A program made the position numbers and the translations under genes. 55,030 bases of DNA, taken from positions 1-55,030 of the forward strand of contig DATJTJ010000175.1 in the NCBI GenBank assembly GCA_035503515.1, in the 5' to 3' direction. Origin of the DNA: DAIDKA01 sp035503515 (GTDB lineage: Bacteria > Pseudomonadota > Gammaproteobacteria > Steroidobacterales > Steroidobacteraceae). Positions 32,085 through 40,400 of the stretch are shown here, piece after piece. Numbering within the stretch: the first letter of the stretch is position 1; each line of letters starts with the position of its first letter. The notes beneath the pieces were generated by a model. The model was given only the letters and a program-made list of their open reading frames with translations, was not told the DNA's origin and ran no database searches.

Positions 32085-34099
32085 GGGCCGGTCACCGGAT
32101 TGGAATAGTGGAACGGAGGGGTATCGGGACTGGGGAGGAGCTCATCGCCGGCCGCCAAGCCGCCGCGCGCCCAGCCGCGGGTGTAGTCGACGGTGAACAT
32201 CGGGTACAGACGCAGCTTCGTGAACTTCCAGACACCGTCGACGTTCACCAGTTCATTTTCGTACAGGCCGGCGCCCCACAGCGCCCGACCATCCGGCGCG
32301 CGTCCCTGGCGCAGCAGCCGCGAGCGCACTTTCGCCGTCCTGCCGTCCGCCGCAACGTCAATCAGCGGCTGCAGTTGCAGCTGGTCGTTGAGTACGTCCT
32401 TCTGCGGGCCCTCGGGACCTGATGCCCGCAGGAAGGCCAGGATATGGTCCGGTCCGACCGCGACGGCGGAGTCTGCGATCTGCAGGGACCCATCCTTTGC
32501 AAAGAGCAGTGCGACGTCCTGCCACAGGGCCTTGTCCATGTAATAGCCATAGGCATCCTGAAGATTTTCGATCGCGTCGTAGGCCTGGACTCGCCGCAGC
32601 TCGCGTTCGGCTTCGACCATCTGCGCCCCGGCGGAGCGCTGCGGCACCTCGGACTTCGAGGCTTCCGGCAGGGATGCTGCCGCTGGATCCGCAGGGCGCG
32701 TCGCATCCGCGGCGTACTGCGTTGGCTTGCCGGTGGCCGGATTGGCGAAATGCAGTGGCGGTGTATAGACCTTGGGGTAAACCTCGTATACCGCGGTCGG
32801 CGGATGATCGGGCGGGAGGGCACTGCTGACGGATGCGGCCGGCTGCGCATCCTTGCCCCAGCCCGCGAGGGCGTCCGTCACCATCGTGGTGTAGTCATGC
32901 ACGCCTGCGATCATCCATGTGCCATTGCGGCGGACGTAGCGGTTCTCCTCGACGCTTTGCATGAGCGTGCCCCTGGAGCCGTTCCCGAGAAGCGCGAGTT
33001 CGAAAATGCGGCCCTTCGCCGACAGCCCATCCGGGGCAACGTCGATGATCGGTTCGAGCTGGAGGTGGTCGTTGAGTTCTCCTGCCGTCAGGCCCTGCGG
33101 CGCGGATGACTGCAGGAAGCGCCGGATATGATTACGGCCCACATAGACGCCCTGCAGACCCTGTTCGAGCGAGCCCTGGGGCGCAAACAGGCTGGCTGCC
33201 TGAGCCCACAGACCCCGGTCCAGGTAGTAGCCATAGGCGAACTGCAGGTTGGTCACGGCCTGTTCTGCGGCCAGGCGTTGCACCCGAGCCAGCAGCTGTG
33301 CTGCCTGGGCGCCTGCGTCCTGTGCCGTGGTGGGGCCGGCATGTCCGGCACCCACCGCCGCGACCGGTGCGTTGAGCGCCACGGCGGTGCCCGGATTGGC
33401 ATAGGGGAAGGGAGCCACGCAGACCGTCGCGTCATCATCGCAGGGCTGCTGGCGTGGCCGATCGGCCGGATGCGGCAGGTTGAATTTGATCGCCGAGGTG
33501 TCCAGCCGGGTGTCGGCCCGGGGGAGTGCCCAGCCAACGTCGTACCGGCCCCCGTAGTCGGAATACGAAATCAGGCTCCGGATCTTCCAGACTCCGTGCT
33601 CCTTGACATAGTCGAACCGGTACAGGCCCCCGGCCCAGGAAGCCGTGCCGCCGAATCGGCCCAGCATCCCCAGGACGCGCCAGCGGCCGGTGGCCGTGGC
33701 ACCGTCCGGGCTCAGCGTAATGACGGGCTGCAGGATGGTGTGGTTGTAGAGGCGTCCGTCGGCGAGCCCCAGCCGGCCGGCGCCCAGGTCCTGGAAGAAC
33801 AAGCCACGGATGCTGGCTTTGCCGAGGAAAATGCCACTCGGATAATCCGCGGTCGCATCCTCGGTGAACAAGTCCGCGAGGTCCGACCACAGGCCCCGGT
33901 CCGCATAGAAGCCGTAGGCGCGCTGCAGTTTCCGGATCGCACTCGAGTCCTCGGCGCGGATCACCTCCACTTCGAGTCGCTGCAGCCGCGCCTGGACGCC
34001 GCCCGGGTCGGCCTGCGCGCAGGGTGAGGTCGCCCCGAGCGCAGCCGCGATCAGTGCGGGCAGAGCATGCCGAAGGGACCGTGAATGCGGAGTCCTCAC
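32081..34099 (-). CDS. Exported protein with three NTF2-like (SnoaL) repeats
   Basis: A 672-residue protein with an N-terminal signal (MRTPHSRSLRHALPALIAAA, cleavage near CAQA). Three repeats follow: 53-190, 280-415 and 508-645. Each begins with a helix of the type (A)IxxLQxAYGxYxDxxLW followed by (A/S)LF, the SnoaL/NTF2 start, and ends near an aromatic segment and GW. Each repeat is followed by a linker that closes with an NPxT-type motif (NPGTAV, NPATGK, NPVTGP). NTF2 folds bind small molecules or act as isomerases and hydratases. The GTG start is forced by an in-frame stop just upstream and has no Shine-Dalgarno, so coupling to the decarboxylase gene nine bases before is likely. Confidence 0.78.
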   Translation of the reverse strand: MRTPHSRSLRHALPALIAAALGATSPCAQADPGGVQARLQRLEVEVIRAEDSSAIRKLQRAYGFYADRGLWSDLADLFTEDATADYPSGIFLGKASIRGLFFQDLGAGRLGLADGRLYNHTILQPVITLSPDGATATGRWRVLGMLGRFGGTASWAGGLYRFDYVKEHGVWKIRSLISYSDYGGRYDVGWALPRADTRLDTSAIKFNLPHPADRPRQQPCDDDATVCVAPFPYANPGTAVALNAPVAAVGAGHAGPTTAQDAGAQAAQLLARVQRLAAEQAVTNLQFAYGYYLDRGLWAQAASLFAPQGSLEQGLQGVYVGRNHIRRFLQSSAPQGLTAGELNDHLQLEPIIDVAPDGLSAKGRIFELALLGNGSRGTLMQSVEENRYVRRNGTWMIAGVHDYTTMVTDALAGWGKDAQPAASVSSALPPDHPPTAVYEVYPKVYTPPLHFANPATGKPTQYAADATRPADPAAASLPEASKSEVPQRSAGAQMVEAERELRRVQAYDAIENLQDAYGYYMDKALWQDVALLFAKDGSLQIADSAVAVGPDHILAFLRASGPEGPQKDVLNDQLQLQPLIDVAADGRTAKVRSRLLRQGRAPDGRALWGAGLYENELVNVDGVWKFTKLRLYPMFTVDYTRGWARGGLAAGDELLPSPDTPPFHYSNPVTGP

Positions 34100-34108
34100 G
34101 AGGGAGGA

Positions 34109-35455
34109 TTATGGCCGGTGGCGAAGATTCCGCAACACTTCGACCAGCCGGTCTGCATGCGACTCTGCGGTGCGCCACGAGCAGACGCTGATGCGGAAGG
34201 CCGGCCGTCCCTGCCACATCGTCGATCCGAACCATGTTTCACCCGAGGCCTGGGCGGCCCTGCACACCGCCACGGTTTCCGCATCGCTCGCGCCGCGTAC
34301 CAGTACCTGGTTGATGATCACCCGGTTCACCACCTCGTAACCCGCAGCGCGCAGTCCCGCGGCGATCCGGGAGGCGAGGGCGCAGTGCCGATCGACCATG
34401 GCGGCGACGCCGGCGCGACCCAGCGATCCCAATGCCGCCCACACCGGGATGCCGCGTGCGCGGCGAGAGAATTCCAGGCCCAGATTCTTCTGGGCATCCC
34501 GAGCGGCCGTGAAATAGGCGGCGTCACTGTTCATCGCGGCCGCGAGGGCGTCCGCATCCTTGCAGATCACCATCGCGCCATCGTAGGGAGTGTTCAGCCA
34601 CTTGTGGCCGTCGGTGGTCCAGCTGTCCGCGTGCTCGATGCCGTCCGTGAGCGCCGCCTGGGAAGAGGCCCGCGCCCACAATCCAAAGGCACCGTCGACG
34701 TGCACCCAGGCGCCCGCCGCGCGGGCCGCCGGAATCACCGCGACGAACGGATCGAACTCGCCGGTGTTCACTTCGCCCGCCTGCAGGCACAGGATCGTCA
34801 GATCGTCGAGCATCGGCACCCGGGAGGCATCGACCCGCCCGTGCTCATCGACCGGCGCGATGACAATGCGCCTTGTGCCGAAACCCAGGATCCGCAGCGC
34901 CTTCCTCACCGTGATATGCGCCGTTTCGGATATCACCACCCGCACCTCGGGCGCGCCGATGAGCCCGTCGCCGTCGAAATCCCAGCCACGGCGCGCCAGC
35001 AGGGCGCGGCGCGCGGCGGCGATTGCTACCATCGTGCAGGCAGTCGCGCTGGTGCCGAAGCCGACGGCGGACCCGCGCGGCAGGTCCAGCACCTCGAGCA
35101 GCCAGCGGGCGGCAACCTTTTCCAAGGTCGCGGCGGCCGGGGAATTGTCGAAGGAAGAGGCGCACTGGTCCCATGCGAGCGCCAGTCTTTCGGCGGCGGC
35201 CGCGGCCGGCAGCGTGGCGCCGATCACGAAGCCGAAATAGCGCGGATCGTTCGAGGCAACCGTGCCGGCGGAGCCGTACTCATCGAGCAGCGCCAGGACC
35301 TCCCGCGGATCGCGGCCCGTTTCGGGCAGCGGCTCATCGAGCGTGGCGAGCCGTGCAAGCGTGGCAGCGTCCGGAAAAACCCGGCGTTTGCCGATGCCGG
35401 CCAGGTACTGATGCGCACGCCGGTCCGCATCGGCCAGCAGTTCTGATTCGGTCAT
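34109..35455 (-). CDS. PLP-dependent group II decarboxylase
   Basis: A 448-residue cytosolic enzyme of the aromatic-L-amino-acid/aspartate/glutamate decarboxylase fold. The PLP lysine is Lys285 in WTTDGHKWLNTPYDG. The cofactor region includes FGTSATACTMVAIAAARR, SETAHITVRKALRILG and VHVDGAFGLWA with the conserved aspartate. The start is the ATG at 35455, preceded by no Shine-Dalgarno but by a promoter whose -10 ends ten bases earlier, so the mRNA may be almost leaderless. Related enzymes decarboxylate aromatic amino acids or aspartate; the substrate cannot be chosen from sequence alone. It is the first gene of the five-gene operon. Confidence 0.85.
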   Translation of the reverse strand: MTESELLADADRRAHQYLAGIGKRRVFPDAATLARLATLDEPLPETGRDPREVLALLDEYGSAGTVASNDPRYFGFVIGATLPAAAAAERLALAWDQCASSFDNSPAAATLEKVAARWLLEVLDLPRGSAVGFGTSATACTMVAIAAARRALLARRGWDFDGDGLIGAPEVRVVISETAHITVRKALRILGFGTRRIVIAPVDEHGRVDASRVPMLDDLTILCLQAGEVNTGEFDPFVAVIPAARAAGAWVHVDGAFGLWARASSQAALTDGIEHADSWTTDGHKWLNTPYDGAMVICKDADALAAAMNSDAAYFTAARDAQKNLGLEFSRRARGIPVWAALGSLGRAGVAAMVDRHCALASRIAAGLRAAGYEVVNRVIINQVLVRGASDAETVAVCRAAQASGETWFGSTMWQGRPAFRISVCSWRTAESHADRLVEVLRNLRHRP

Positions 35456-35464
35456 AATGAGCCG

Positions 35465-35493
35465 ATTCAAGCATGCCGGCATCGAGGTGACAA
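35465..35493 (-). promoter_or_regulatory. Promoter of the PLP-decarboxylase operon
   Basis: On the minus strand TTGTCA (35493-35488) is followed after 17 bases by TTGAAT (35470-35465), with TG one base before the -10 (extended -10). Transcription would begin near 35458, about three bases before the decarboxylase ATG. Confidence 0.5.
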
Positions 35494-35670
35494 TGCGGTG
35501 ACAGCGCTGCGATGATTTCGTTATGGTGAACTGCTCAAGTGGCATTTCCGCTGCGGCCGGCTCTGCGGTACTGTGGAGTCCGGCGCCTCGAGGGTCGCTG
35601 TTTCAGACAGGACCCCCCTCCCTAATGAATAACGTCCTCGAGGCTGCCACCACTTTTCCGAGGCTTCCGC

Positions 35671-36603
35671 ATGTCCGTGTACCCGTACCCTGCGCACCTG
35701 CCCGTCATCGATCTTTCGCCGTTGGAGTCCGGCGGACCCTGGCGCGATCACGTCGCCGCGCAGATCGATTGGGCAGCAAGCGAACTGGGGTTCTTCTACG
35801 TCACCGGGCACGGCGTGGAGCAGGGCATCATCGACTCGATGCTGCAGTTCAGCCAGTCGTTCTTCCGCATGCGCGAGGAATCCAAGCTGCGCATTCATGT
35901 ATCGCGCGGCGGGCGGGCGCTGCGGGGTTACTTTCCCGTAGGCGGAGAACTGACCGCGGGACATCCGGATCTGCGCGAAGGGCTCTACTTCGGCGAAGAA
36001 CATCCCGAGGACGATGAGCGCGTGCGTGCGGGCGTGCCACTGCACGGCCGAAATCTGTTTCCCGAGTTGCCGGGCTTCCGCGAGTCGACACTGGAGTACA
36101 TGCAGGCGCTCACGGGCCTGGGGCACAGGCTGATGAGCGCGATCGGCCGGGGACTGCGGCGCGGTGACACCTATTTCGTCGATCGCTATACCGGTCAGCC
36201 GACCACGCTGTTCCGGATTTTCAACTATCCACCCGCGGCGGATGCGGCCTGCCGCAAGTGGGGCGTCGAGGAGCACACCGACTACGGCCTGATCACGCTC
36301 GTGTATCAGGACGAGGTCGGCGGGCTGCAGGTGAAGCACGGTTCATCCTGGATCGACGTGCCGCCCGTGCCCGGATCATTCGTCGTGACGGTCGGAGACA
36401 TACTCGAACAGCTGACCGGGAGCCGATATGCCTCGGCGGTGCACCGGGTCATCAATCATCCGCAGCGTTCCAGGGTCTCCATGCCGTTCTTCTTCGATCC
36501 GCATTTCGATGCCCCGCTCTCGACGGCGGGCACTTACGGCGACTACCTGCTCGGCAGGTTTGCGAAGATCTACGAGGGGGTCGGTCCCCTGGCGGGCGGC
36601 TGA
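35671..36603 (+). CDS. Isopenicillin N synthase-like 2-oxoglutarate/Fe(II) oxygenase
   Basis: A 310-residue non-haem iron oxygenase. The DIOX_N region is at the start (HLPVIDLSPLESGG, LGFFYVTGHGVEQG). The iron ligands are His202 and Asp204 in EEHTDYGLITL and His258 in SAVHRVINH; the cosubstrate arginine is in RSRVSMPFF (Arg268-x-Ser270). Family members oxidise amino acids, peptides, hormones and antibiotics precursors. GAGG precedes the ATG by seven bases. The gene diverges from the decarboxylase operon over 215 bases, suggesting a shared pathway. No IPNS-specific peptide-synthetase genes are present. Confidence 0.87.
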   Translation: MSVYPYPAHLPVIDLSPLESGGPWRDHVAAQIDWAASELGFFYVTGHGVEQGIIDSMLQFSQSFFRMREESKLRIHVSRGGRALRGYFPVGGELTAGHPDLREGLYFGEEHPEDDERVRAGVPLHGRNLFPELPGFRESTLEYMQALTGLGHRLMSAIGRGLRRGDTYFVDRYTGQPTTLFRIFNYPPAADAACRKWGVEEHTDYGLITLVYQDEVGGLQVKHGSSWIDVPPVPGSFVVTVGDILEQLTGSRYASAVHRVINHPQRSRVSMPFFFDPHFDAPLSTAGTYGDYLLGRFAKIYEGVGPLAGG

Positions 36604-36614
36604 CGGCGGCTCCT

Positions 36615-37514
36615 TCAGCGCTCCAGCGGCCAGTACACCTCGGTCTTCCAATCCGCCGGGTCCGGATGCTGGCCGGGATCCGTCACATAGGACTCCCAGG
36701 GCGCACCTGCGGCCTTCAGTCCCTGGTCGGTCATCCATTGCTCGATTGCCGCGTAGGTACCGGGAAGTTCCTCGTACGGGCCGGCATGCACTCCAACCGC
36801 CACCGGTCCGGCCGGCAGGCTGCCCGCTTCCATTTCACCGTCACCGGCCGCAGCGCTCGCCAGGGGCATGGCGGCCTCGACCGTCCACAGGCCCGGTCCC
36901 ACGGACAGGTAACGCGCCACGGGCCAGCCGGCAATCGCCAGCCCCGCCTTGTGACCGTGGCCGAAAAGCTTGCCAAAACAATCGGAGAGCATGGACTGAA
37001 GCTCATGACGCGCGATCCGACGGCGGATCAGCAGAATGGGTTGTCCGGCAAAGTGCTGACGGGTCACAGATATCGTGGGCATGATCGCCTTCCTGGGGGT
37101 GGACTGCAGGGGCAGATGGTACAGGTGGATGCACGGACCCATCGCCGTCGTGAGCGCCAGGTGCCGTGCATGGGGGCCGGCGCCTCGCCTGGCTCCCCGG
37201 CTCGCCCGATAGTGGCGGGGCCCGCATCCGAAGTGACGCCGGAATGCGCGCGAGAATGTCTCGGGACTGGAGTATCCCAGTCCCAGCGCCATTTCCAGAA
37301 CGGAGTCGCTGCTTCCCAGCAGCAAGGCTGCCGCCCGCTCCAGGCGCTGCCGCTCGATGAACGCTCGCGGTGTTTCCCGCAGCGTCCGATGCAGGTCGCG
37401 GTGCAGCTGAAAGGGCGATCTGCCCGCACGACGCGCGATATGGGCGAGCGATGCAGGCCGCACGAGCTGTTGGCTCAACCCGCGGATGATCCTGAGGAGT
37501 TCCCGGTGACGCAT
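36615..37514 (-). CDS. AraC-family regulator with GyrI-like effector domain
   Basis: A 299-residue transcription factor with an N-terminal pair of AraC helix-turn-helix motifs (about 8-105: LAHIARRAGRSPFQLHRDLH and ALGLGYSSPETFSRAFRRHFG) followed by a C-terminal GyrI-like (SoxS/Rob C-terminal type) small-molecule-binding domain (about 145-299, AGQPILLIRRRIARHELQ to YWPLER). Proteins of this layout sense cationic or aromatic small molecules. It converges on the oxygenase gene with 11 bases between the stops. It may regulate the decarboxylase/oxygenase locus, but no binding site was recognised. Confidence 0.87.
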   Translation of the reverse strand: MRHRELLRIIRGLSQQLVRPASLAHIARRAGRSPFQLHRDLHRTLRETPRAFIERQRLERAAALLLGSSDSVLEMALGLGYSSPETFSRAFRRHFGCGPRHYRASRGARRGAGPHARHLALTTAMGPCIHLYHLPLQSTPRKAIMPTISVTRQHFAGQPILLIRRRIARHELQSMLSDCFGKLFGHGHKAGLAIAGWPVARYLSVGPGLWTVEAAMPLASAAAGDGEMEAGSLPAGPVAVGVHAGPYEELPGTYAAIEQWMTDQGLKAAGAPWESYVTDPGQHPDPADWKTEVYWPLER

Positions 37515-37588
37515 GCGTGGCCCCCACTATAGGCAAACCGGGGCGTGCGGTCCTGACGTTTCTTGCGATTGCGCGTGGTCCGGGCTGG

Positions 37589-38320
37589 CTATTGCGGGCT
37601 GAGCTTTGCCGCCTTCGAGCGCATTGCTGCGGCCGTGAGATCCCCGGTGGCCAGCGGTTGACCCAGGTCGAAAACGCGGGTCCGGGCCAGTGATCCGATG
37701 ACCACCGGATCAAAGCCGATTTCACTGATCAGCTTCCGGGCCGTCGCCAGCGCTTCGGCATCATCGCTGCCGATGGGGATGGCCAGTGGCTCGGGCTTGT
37801 GAAAGCCATCACTCGCCAGCGAAGCAGCGCCGATGCAGTTGAACGCGCGCACGACCCGCTTGCTCTGCAGCAGTTCGGCCGTCGCCGGACCCGCCCCCAG
37901 TTTGCGCGCATCCGTCGCCATGGCGCCGTCGCGCGACTCGACCGGATTGCTGGTATCCAGGATGACTTTGCCGGCGAGTTCGGCGTGCAGGTCCGTCCCG
38001 ATCTGCGGCATTGCACGATAAGGGACTGATATCAGGATCACTGCACCAAAGGCCGCCGCTTCGCGCGGCGTGCCCGCATGGGCGCGCGGACCCAGTTCGG
38101 CGACCAGCCCCTGGAGTTCGTCCGGATGCCGGGAGGAGACGAATACCTCATGGCCCGCCTTCACCCAGGCACGCGCCAGGGCGCCGCCTATACGTCCCGT
38201 GCCGATGATGCCGATCCTGACGGGGCTCTGCGGATCTGCCGCGTACGCCCCGGGCGCGCCGCCCCAGGTCACAAGGCCCAGCAACACGACTACGGCGAAA
38301 AGCTTCAGGGACTTGCGCAT
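37589..38320 (-). CDS. NAD(P)-binding oxidoreductase (F420-reductase-like) with signal peptide
   Basis: A 243-residue protein. It starts MRKSLKLFAVVVLLGLVTWG and has an apparent cleavage site after AYA. The rest is a Rossmann domain of the NADPH-dependent F420 reductase / NADP oxidoreductase coenzyme F420-dependent type: VRIGIIGTGRIGGALARAW, the phosphate-binding SSRHPDE, and KVILDTSNPVESRDG. Later, VVRAFNCIGAASLASDG and PIGSDDAEALATA complete the family. Export of a dinucleotide enzyme is unusual; the N-terminus may be a Tat-independent signal or a membrane anchor. It diverges from the kdp locus. Confidence 0.75.
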   Translation of the reverse strand: MRKSLKLFAVVVLLGLVTWGGAPGAYAADPQSPVRIGIIGTGRIGGALARAWVKAGHEVFVSSRHPDELQGLVAELGPRAHAGTPREAAAFGAVILISVPYRAMPQIGTDLHAELAGKVILDTSNPVESRDGAMATDARKLGAGPATAELLQSKRVVRAFNCIGAASLASDGFHKPEPLAIPIGSDDAEALATARKLISEIGFDPVVIGSLARTRVFDLGQPLATGDLTAAAMRSKAAKLSPQ

Positions 38321-38398
38321 CTGGGATCCTCCGTTTTCCTAACGCCACGCTCACGCGCCCGTCACTACAGTGCCAGTGTCTGGAAACAGGAGGCGCTT

Positions 38399-38491
38399 GT
38401 GGACGTCGTATTCATCCTGGCCATCGCCGCGCTGTACGCAGTGACGCACTGGCTTGTCTGGGCGATCGAACGCATCAGGAGCCCCGAATGA
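38399..38491 (+). CDS. Small membrane protein upstream of kdpF
   Basis: A 30-residue protein starting with GTG at 38399, with AGGAGG exactly five bases before it. It has one membrane helix (FILAIAALYAVTHWLVWAIE) and a short charged end. Its stop overlaps the kdpF start (ATGA). Small single-span proteins of this type occur just ahead of kdpF in various bacteria, but I know of no established role. The strong ribosome site and four-base overlap make it a real gene of the operon. Confidence 0.7.
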   Translation: MDVVFILAIAALYAVTHWLVWAIERIRSPE

Positions 38492-38577
38492 CCACGATTT
38501 ACATCATCAGTGGAGTGCTGTCCATCGCCCTGACTGCCTACCTGTTGTACGCGCTCATCAAGCCGGAGAAGTTCTGA
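38488..38577 (+). CDS. kdpF: K(+)-transporting ATPase subunit KdpF
   Basis: A 29-residue single-span protein, MTTIYIISGVLSIALTAYLL followed by YALIKPEKF. This matches KdpF, a lipid-like stabiliser of the KdpABC complex. It overlaps the preceding small gene by four bases and the kdpA start by one base (TGATG), so translation is continuous through the three genes. Confidence 0.9.
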   Translation: MTTIYIISGVLSIALTAYLLYALIKPEKF

Positions 38578-40379
38578 TGCCTGCCGCAACGGTCGCCCTG
38601 ATCGCCGTATTCCTGGTCGTCGTTCTGTCATGTGCCAAGCCGCTGGGTCTGTACATGTCGCACGTGATGGCCGGCACGCCCATCTGGCCGCTGCGCCTGG
38701 GCGCACCTCTCGAACGGTTCGCCTACCGCATCGCCGGCGTCGATCCGGCCGAGGAGATGGACTGGAAGCGCTTCACCGTCGGATTGCTGCTCTTCAACAC
38801 GGCAGGGGCCCTGCTGGTGTATGCGTTGCAGCGGCTGCAGGTGTGGCTGCCGCTCAATCCGCAGGGCTTCGCCAACGTCTCCCCGGACTCCGCCTTCAAT
38901 ACCGCGCTCAGTTTCGTCACCAACACGAACTGGCAGGGGTACTCGGGCGAATCGACCATGAGTTACCTCACCCAGATGGCCGGCCTCGCCGTGCAGAACT
39001 TCATGTCCGCGGCGACCGGCATCGTGGTGGCGTTCGCCCTGATCCGCGGCCTCGCCCGCCACAGTTCCGCCACCATCGGCAACTTCTGGGTCGATCTGAC
39101 GCGCATCACGCTGTACGTCCTGCTACCGATTGCCGCAGTACTGGCCTTGGCGCTGATCTCCCAGGGTGCCGTGCAGAATTTCAGCGCCTACCAGGATGCG
39201 ACCACTCTCGAGACGCTCACGTACCAGCAGCCGAAGGTCGACGCGCAGGGTAATCCGGTGAAGGACGCCGCCGGCAATGCGGTGCAGGAGACGGTCACGA
39301 CCCATACCCAGACCCTGCCGATGGGACCGATGGCCTCGCAGGAAAGCATCAAGGAACTGGGCACCAACGGGGGCGGATTCACCAACGCCAATTCGGCGCA
39401 CCCCTTCGAGAACCCGAATGCATTGACCAACTTCCTGGAAATGTTGGCCATCCTGCTGATTCCGGCCGCGCTGACCTATACCTTCGGCCGCACGGTCGGC
39501 GATACCCGGCAGGGCTGGGCGGTGCTGGCGGCCATGGTGATTCTGCTGGTGCCCCTGCTGGGGCTGGTCGAGTACAGCGAGCAGGCCGGCAATCCGCTGA
39601 TCGCACATCTGGGCGTTGACCAGGCTCCCAGCGCACTGCAGTCCGGCGGCAACATGGAGGGCAAGGAAGCTCGGTTCGGCATCGGCGCATCCGCATTGTT
39701 CGCCGCGGTGACCACCGCCACGTCGACGGGGGCCGTCAATTCCATGCATGACTCCTTTACACCCCTGGGCGGCTTCGTACCCCTCTTCCTGATGCAGCTC
39801 GGCGAGGTGGTGTTCGGCGGCGTCGGCACCGGAATCTATTCAATACTCATCTTTGCCATCGTCGGGGTGTTCATCGCCGGCCTCATGATCGGCAGAACTC
39901 CGGAATACCTGGGGAAGAAGATCGAAGCCTTCGAGATGAAGATGACGTCCATCGCCATTCTGGTGATGCCGATCGTGGTCCTCGTCGGTACCGCCGTGGC
40001 GGTCTCGGTCTCCCCCGGTCAAGCCGGCGTGGCCAATCCCGGCGCGCATGGCTTCTCAGAGATTCTGTATGCATTTACCTCGGCGTCCAACAACAATGGC
40101 AGTGCCTTCGCGGGGATCTCGGTCAATACAGTGTTCTACAACGTGGCGCTGGGCCTGGCCGTGTGGTTCGGTCGTTACTGGCCGATGGTCGCGATCCTCG
40201 CGGTGGCCGGCTCCCTGGCCGCCAAGAAGCGTGTGCCGGTGACTTCCGGAACGATGCCCACGCATGGCCCGACGTTCGTGGTGCTGCTGATCGGCACCAT
40301 CTTGCTGGTGGGCGCGCTCACCTTCGTTCCAGCGCTTGCCCTCGGGCCCATCGTCGAGCATCTGATGCTCTGGAAATGA
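38577..40379 (+). CDS. kdpA: K(+)-transporting ATPase subunit KdpA
   Basis: Potassium-binding channel-like subunit of the high-affinity Kdp P-type system. The start is the ATG at 38577 (MPAATVALIAVFLVVVLSCA); the product has 600 residues. It is a ten-span membrane protein with the four repeated selectivity-filter-like segments, for example NTNWQGYSGES, TNGGGFTNANS, TTATSTGAVNSMHDS and TSASNNNGSAFAG. The gene continues the operon; kdpB begins 21 bases later. Confidence 0.97.
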   Translation: MPAATVALIAVFLVVVLSCAKPLGLYMSHVMAGTPIWPLRLGAPLERFAYRIAGVDPAEEMDWKRFTVGLLLFNTAGALLVYALQRLQVWLPLNPQGFANVSPDSAFNTALSFVTNTNWQGYSGESTMSYLTQMAGLAVQNFMSAATGIVVAFALIRGLARHSSATIGNFWVDLTRITLYVLLPIAAVLALALISQGAVQNFSAYQDATTLETLTYQQPKVDAQGNPVKDAAGNAVQETVTTHTQTLPMGPMASQESIKELGTNGGGFTNANSAHPFENPNALTNFLEMLAILLIPAALTYTFGRTVGDTRQGWAVLAAMVILLVPLLGLVEYSEQAGNPLIAHLGVDQAPSALQSGGNMEGKEARFGIGASALFAAVTTATSTGAVNSMHDSFTPLGGFVPLFLMQLGEVVFGGVGTGIYSILIFAIVGVFIAGLMIGRTPEYLGKKIEAFEMKMTSIAILVMPIVVLVGTAVAVSVSPGQAGVANPGAHGFSEILYAFTSASNNNGSAFAGISVNTVFYNVALGLAVWFGRYWPMVAILAVAGSLAAKKRVPVTSGTMPTHGPTFVVLLIGTILLVGALTFVPALALGPIVEHLMLWK

Positions 40380-40400
40380 AGTCTCGCACAAGGTTTTCCC

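Noticed and set aside
34101..34188. Plus-strand GGAGG followed by ATG and a 26-codon frame in the gap between the decarboxylase and NTF2 genes
   Set aside because: The ribosome-site match is the complement of the intergenic sequence, the frame is short, antisense to the decarboxylase gene, and has no homology. It could still be tested, but one motif is not enough.
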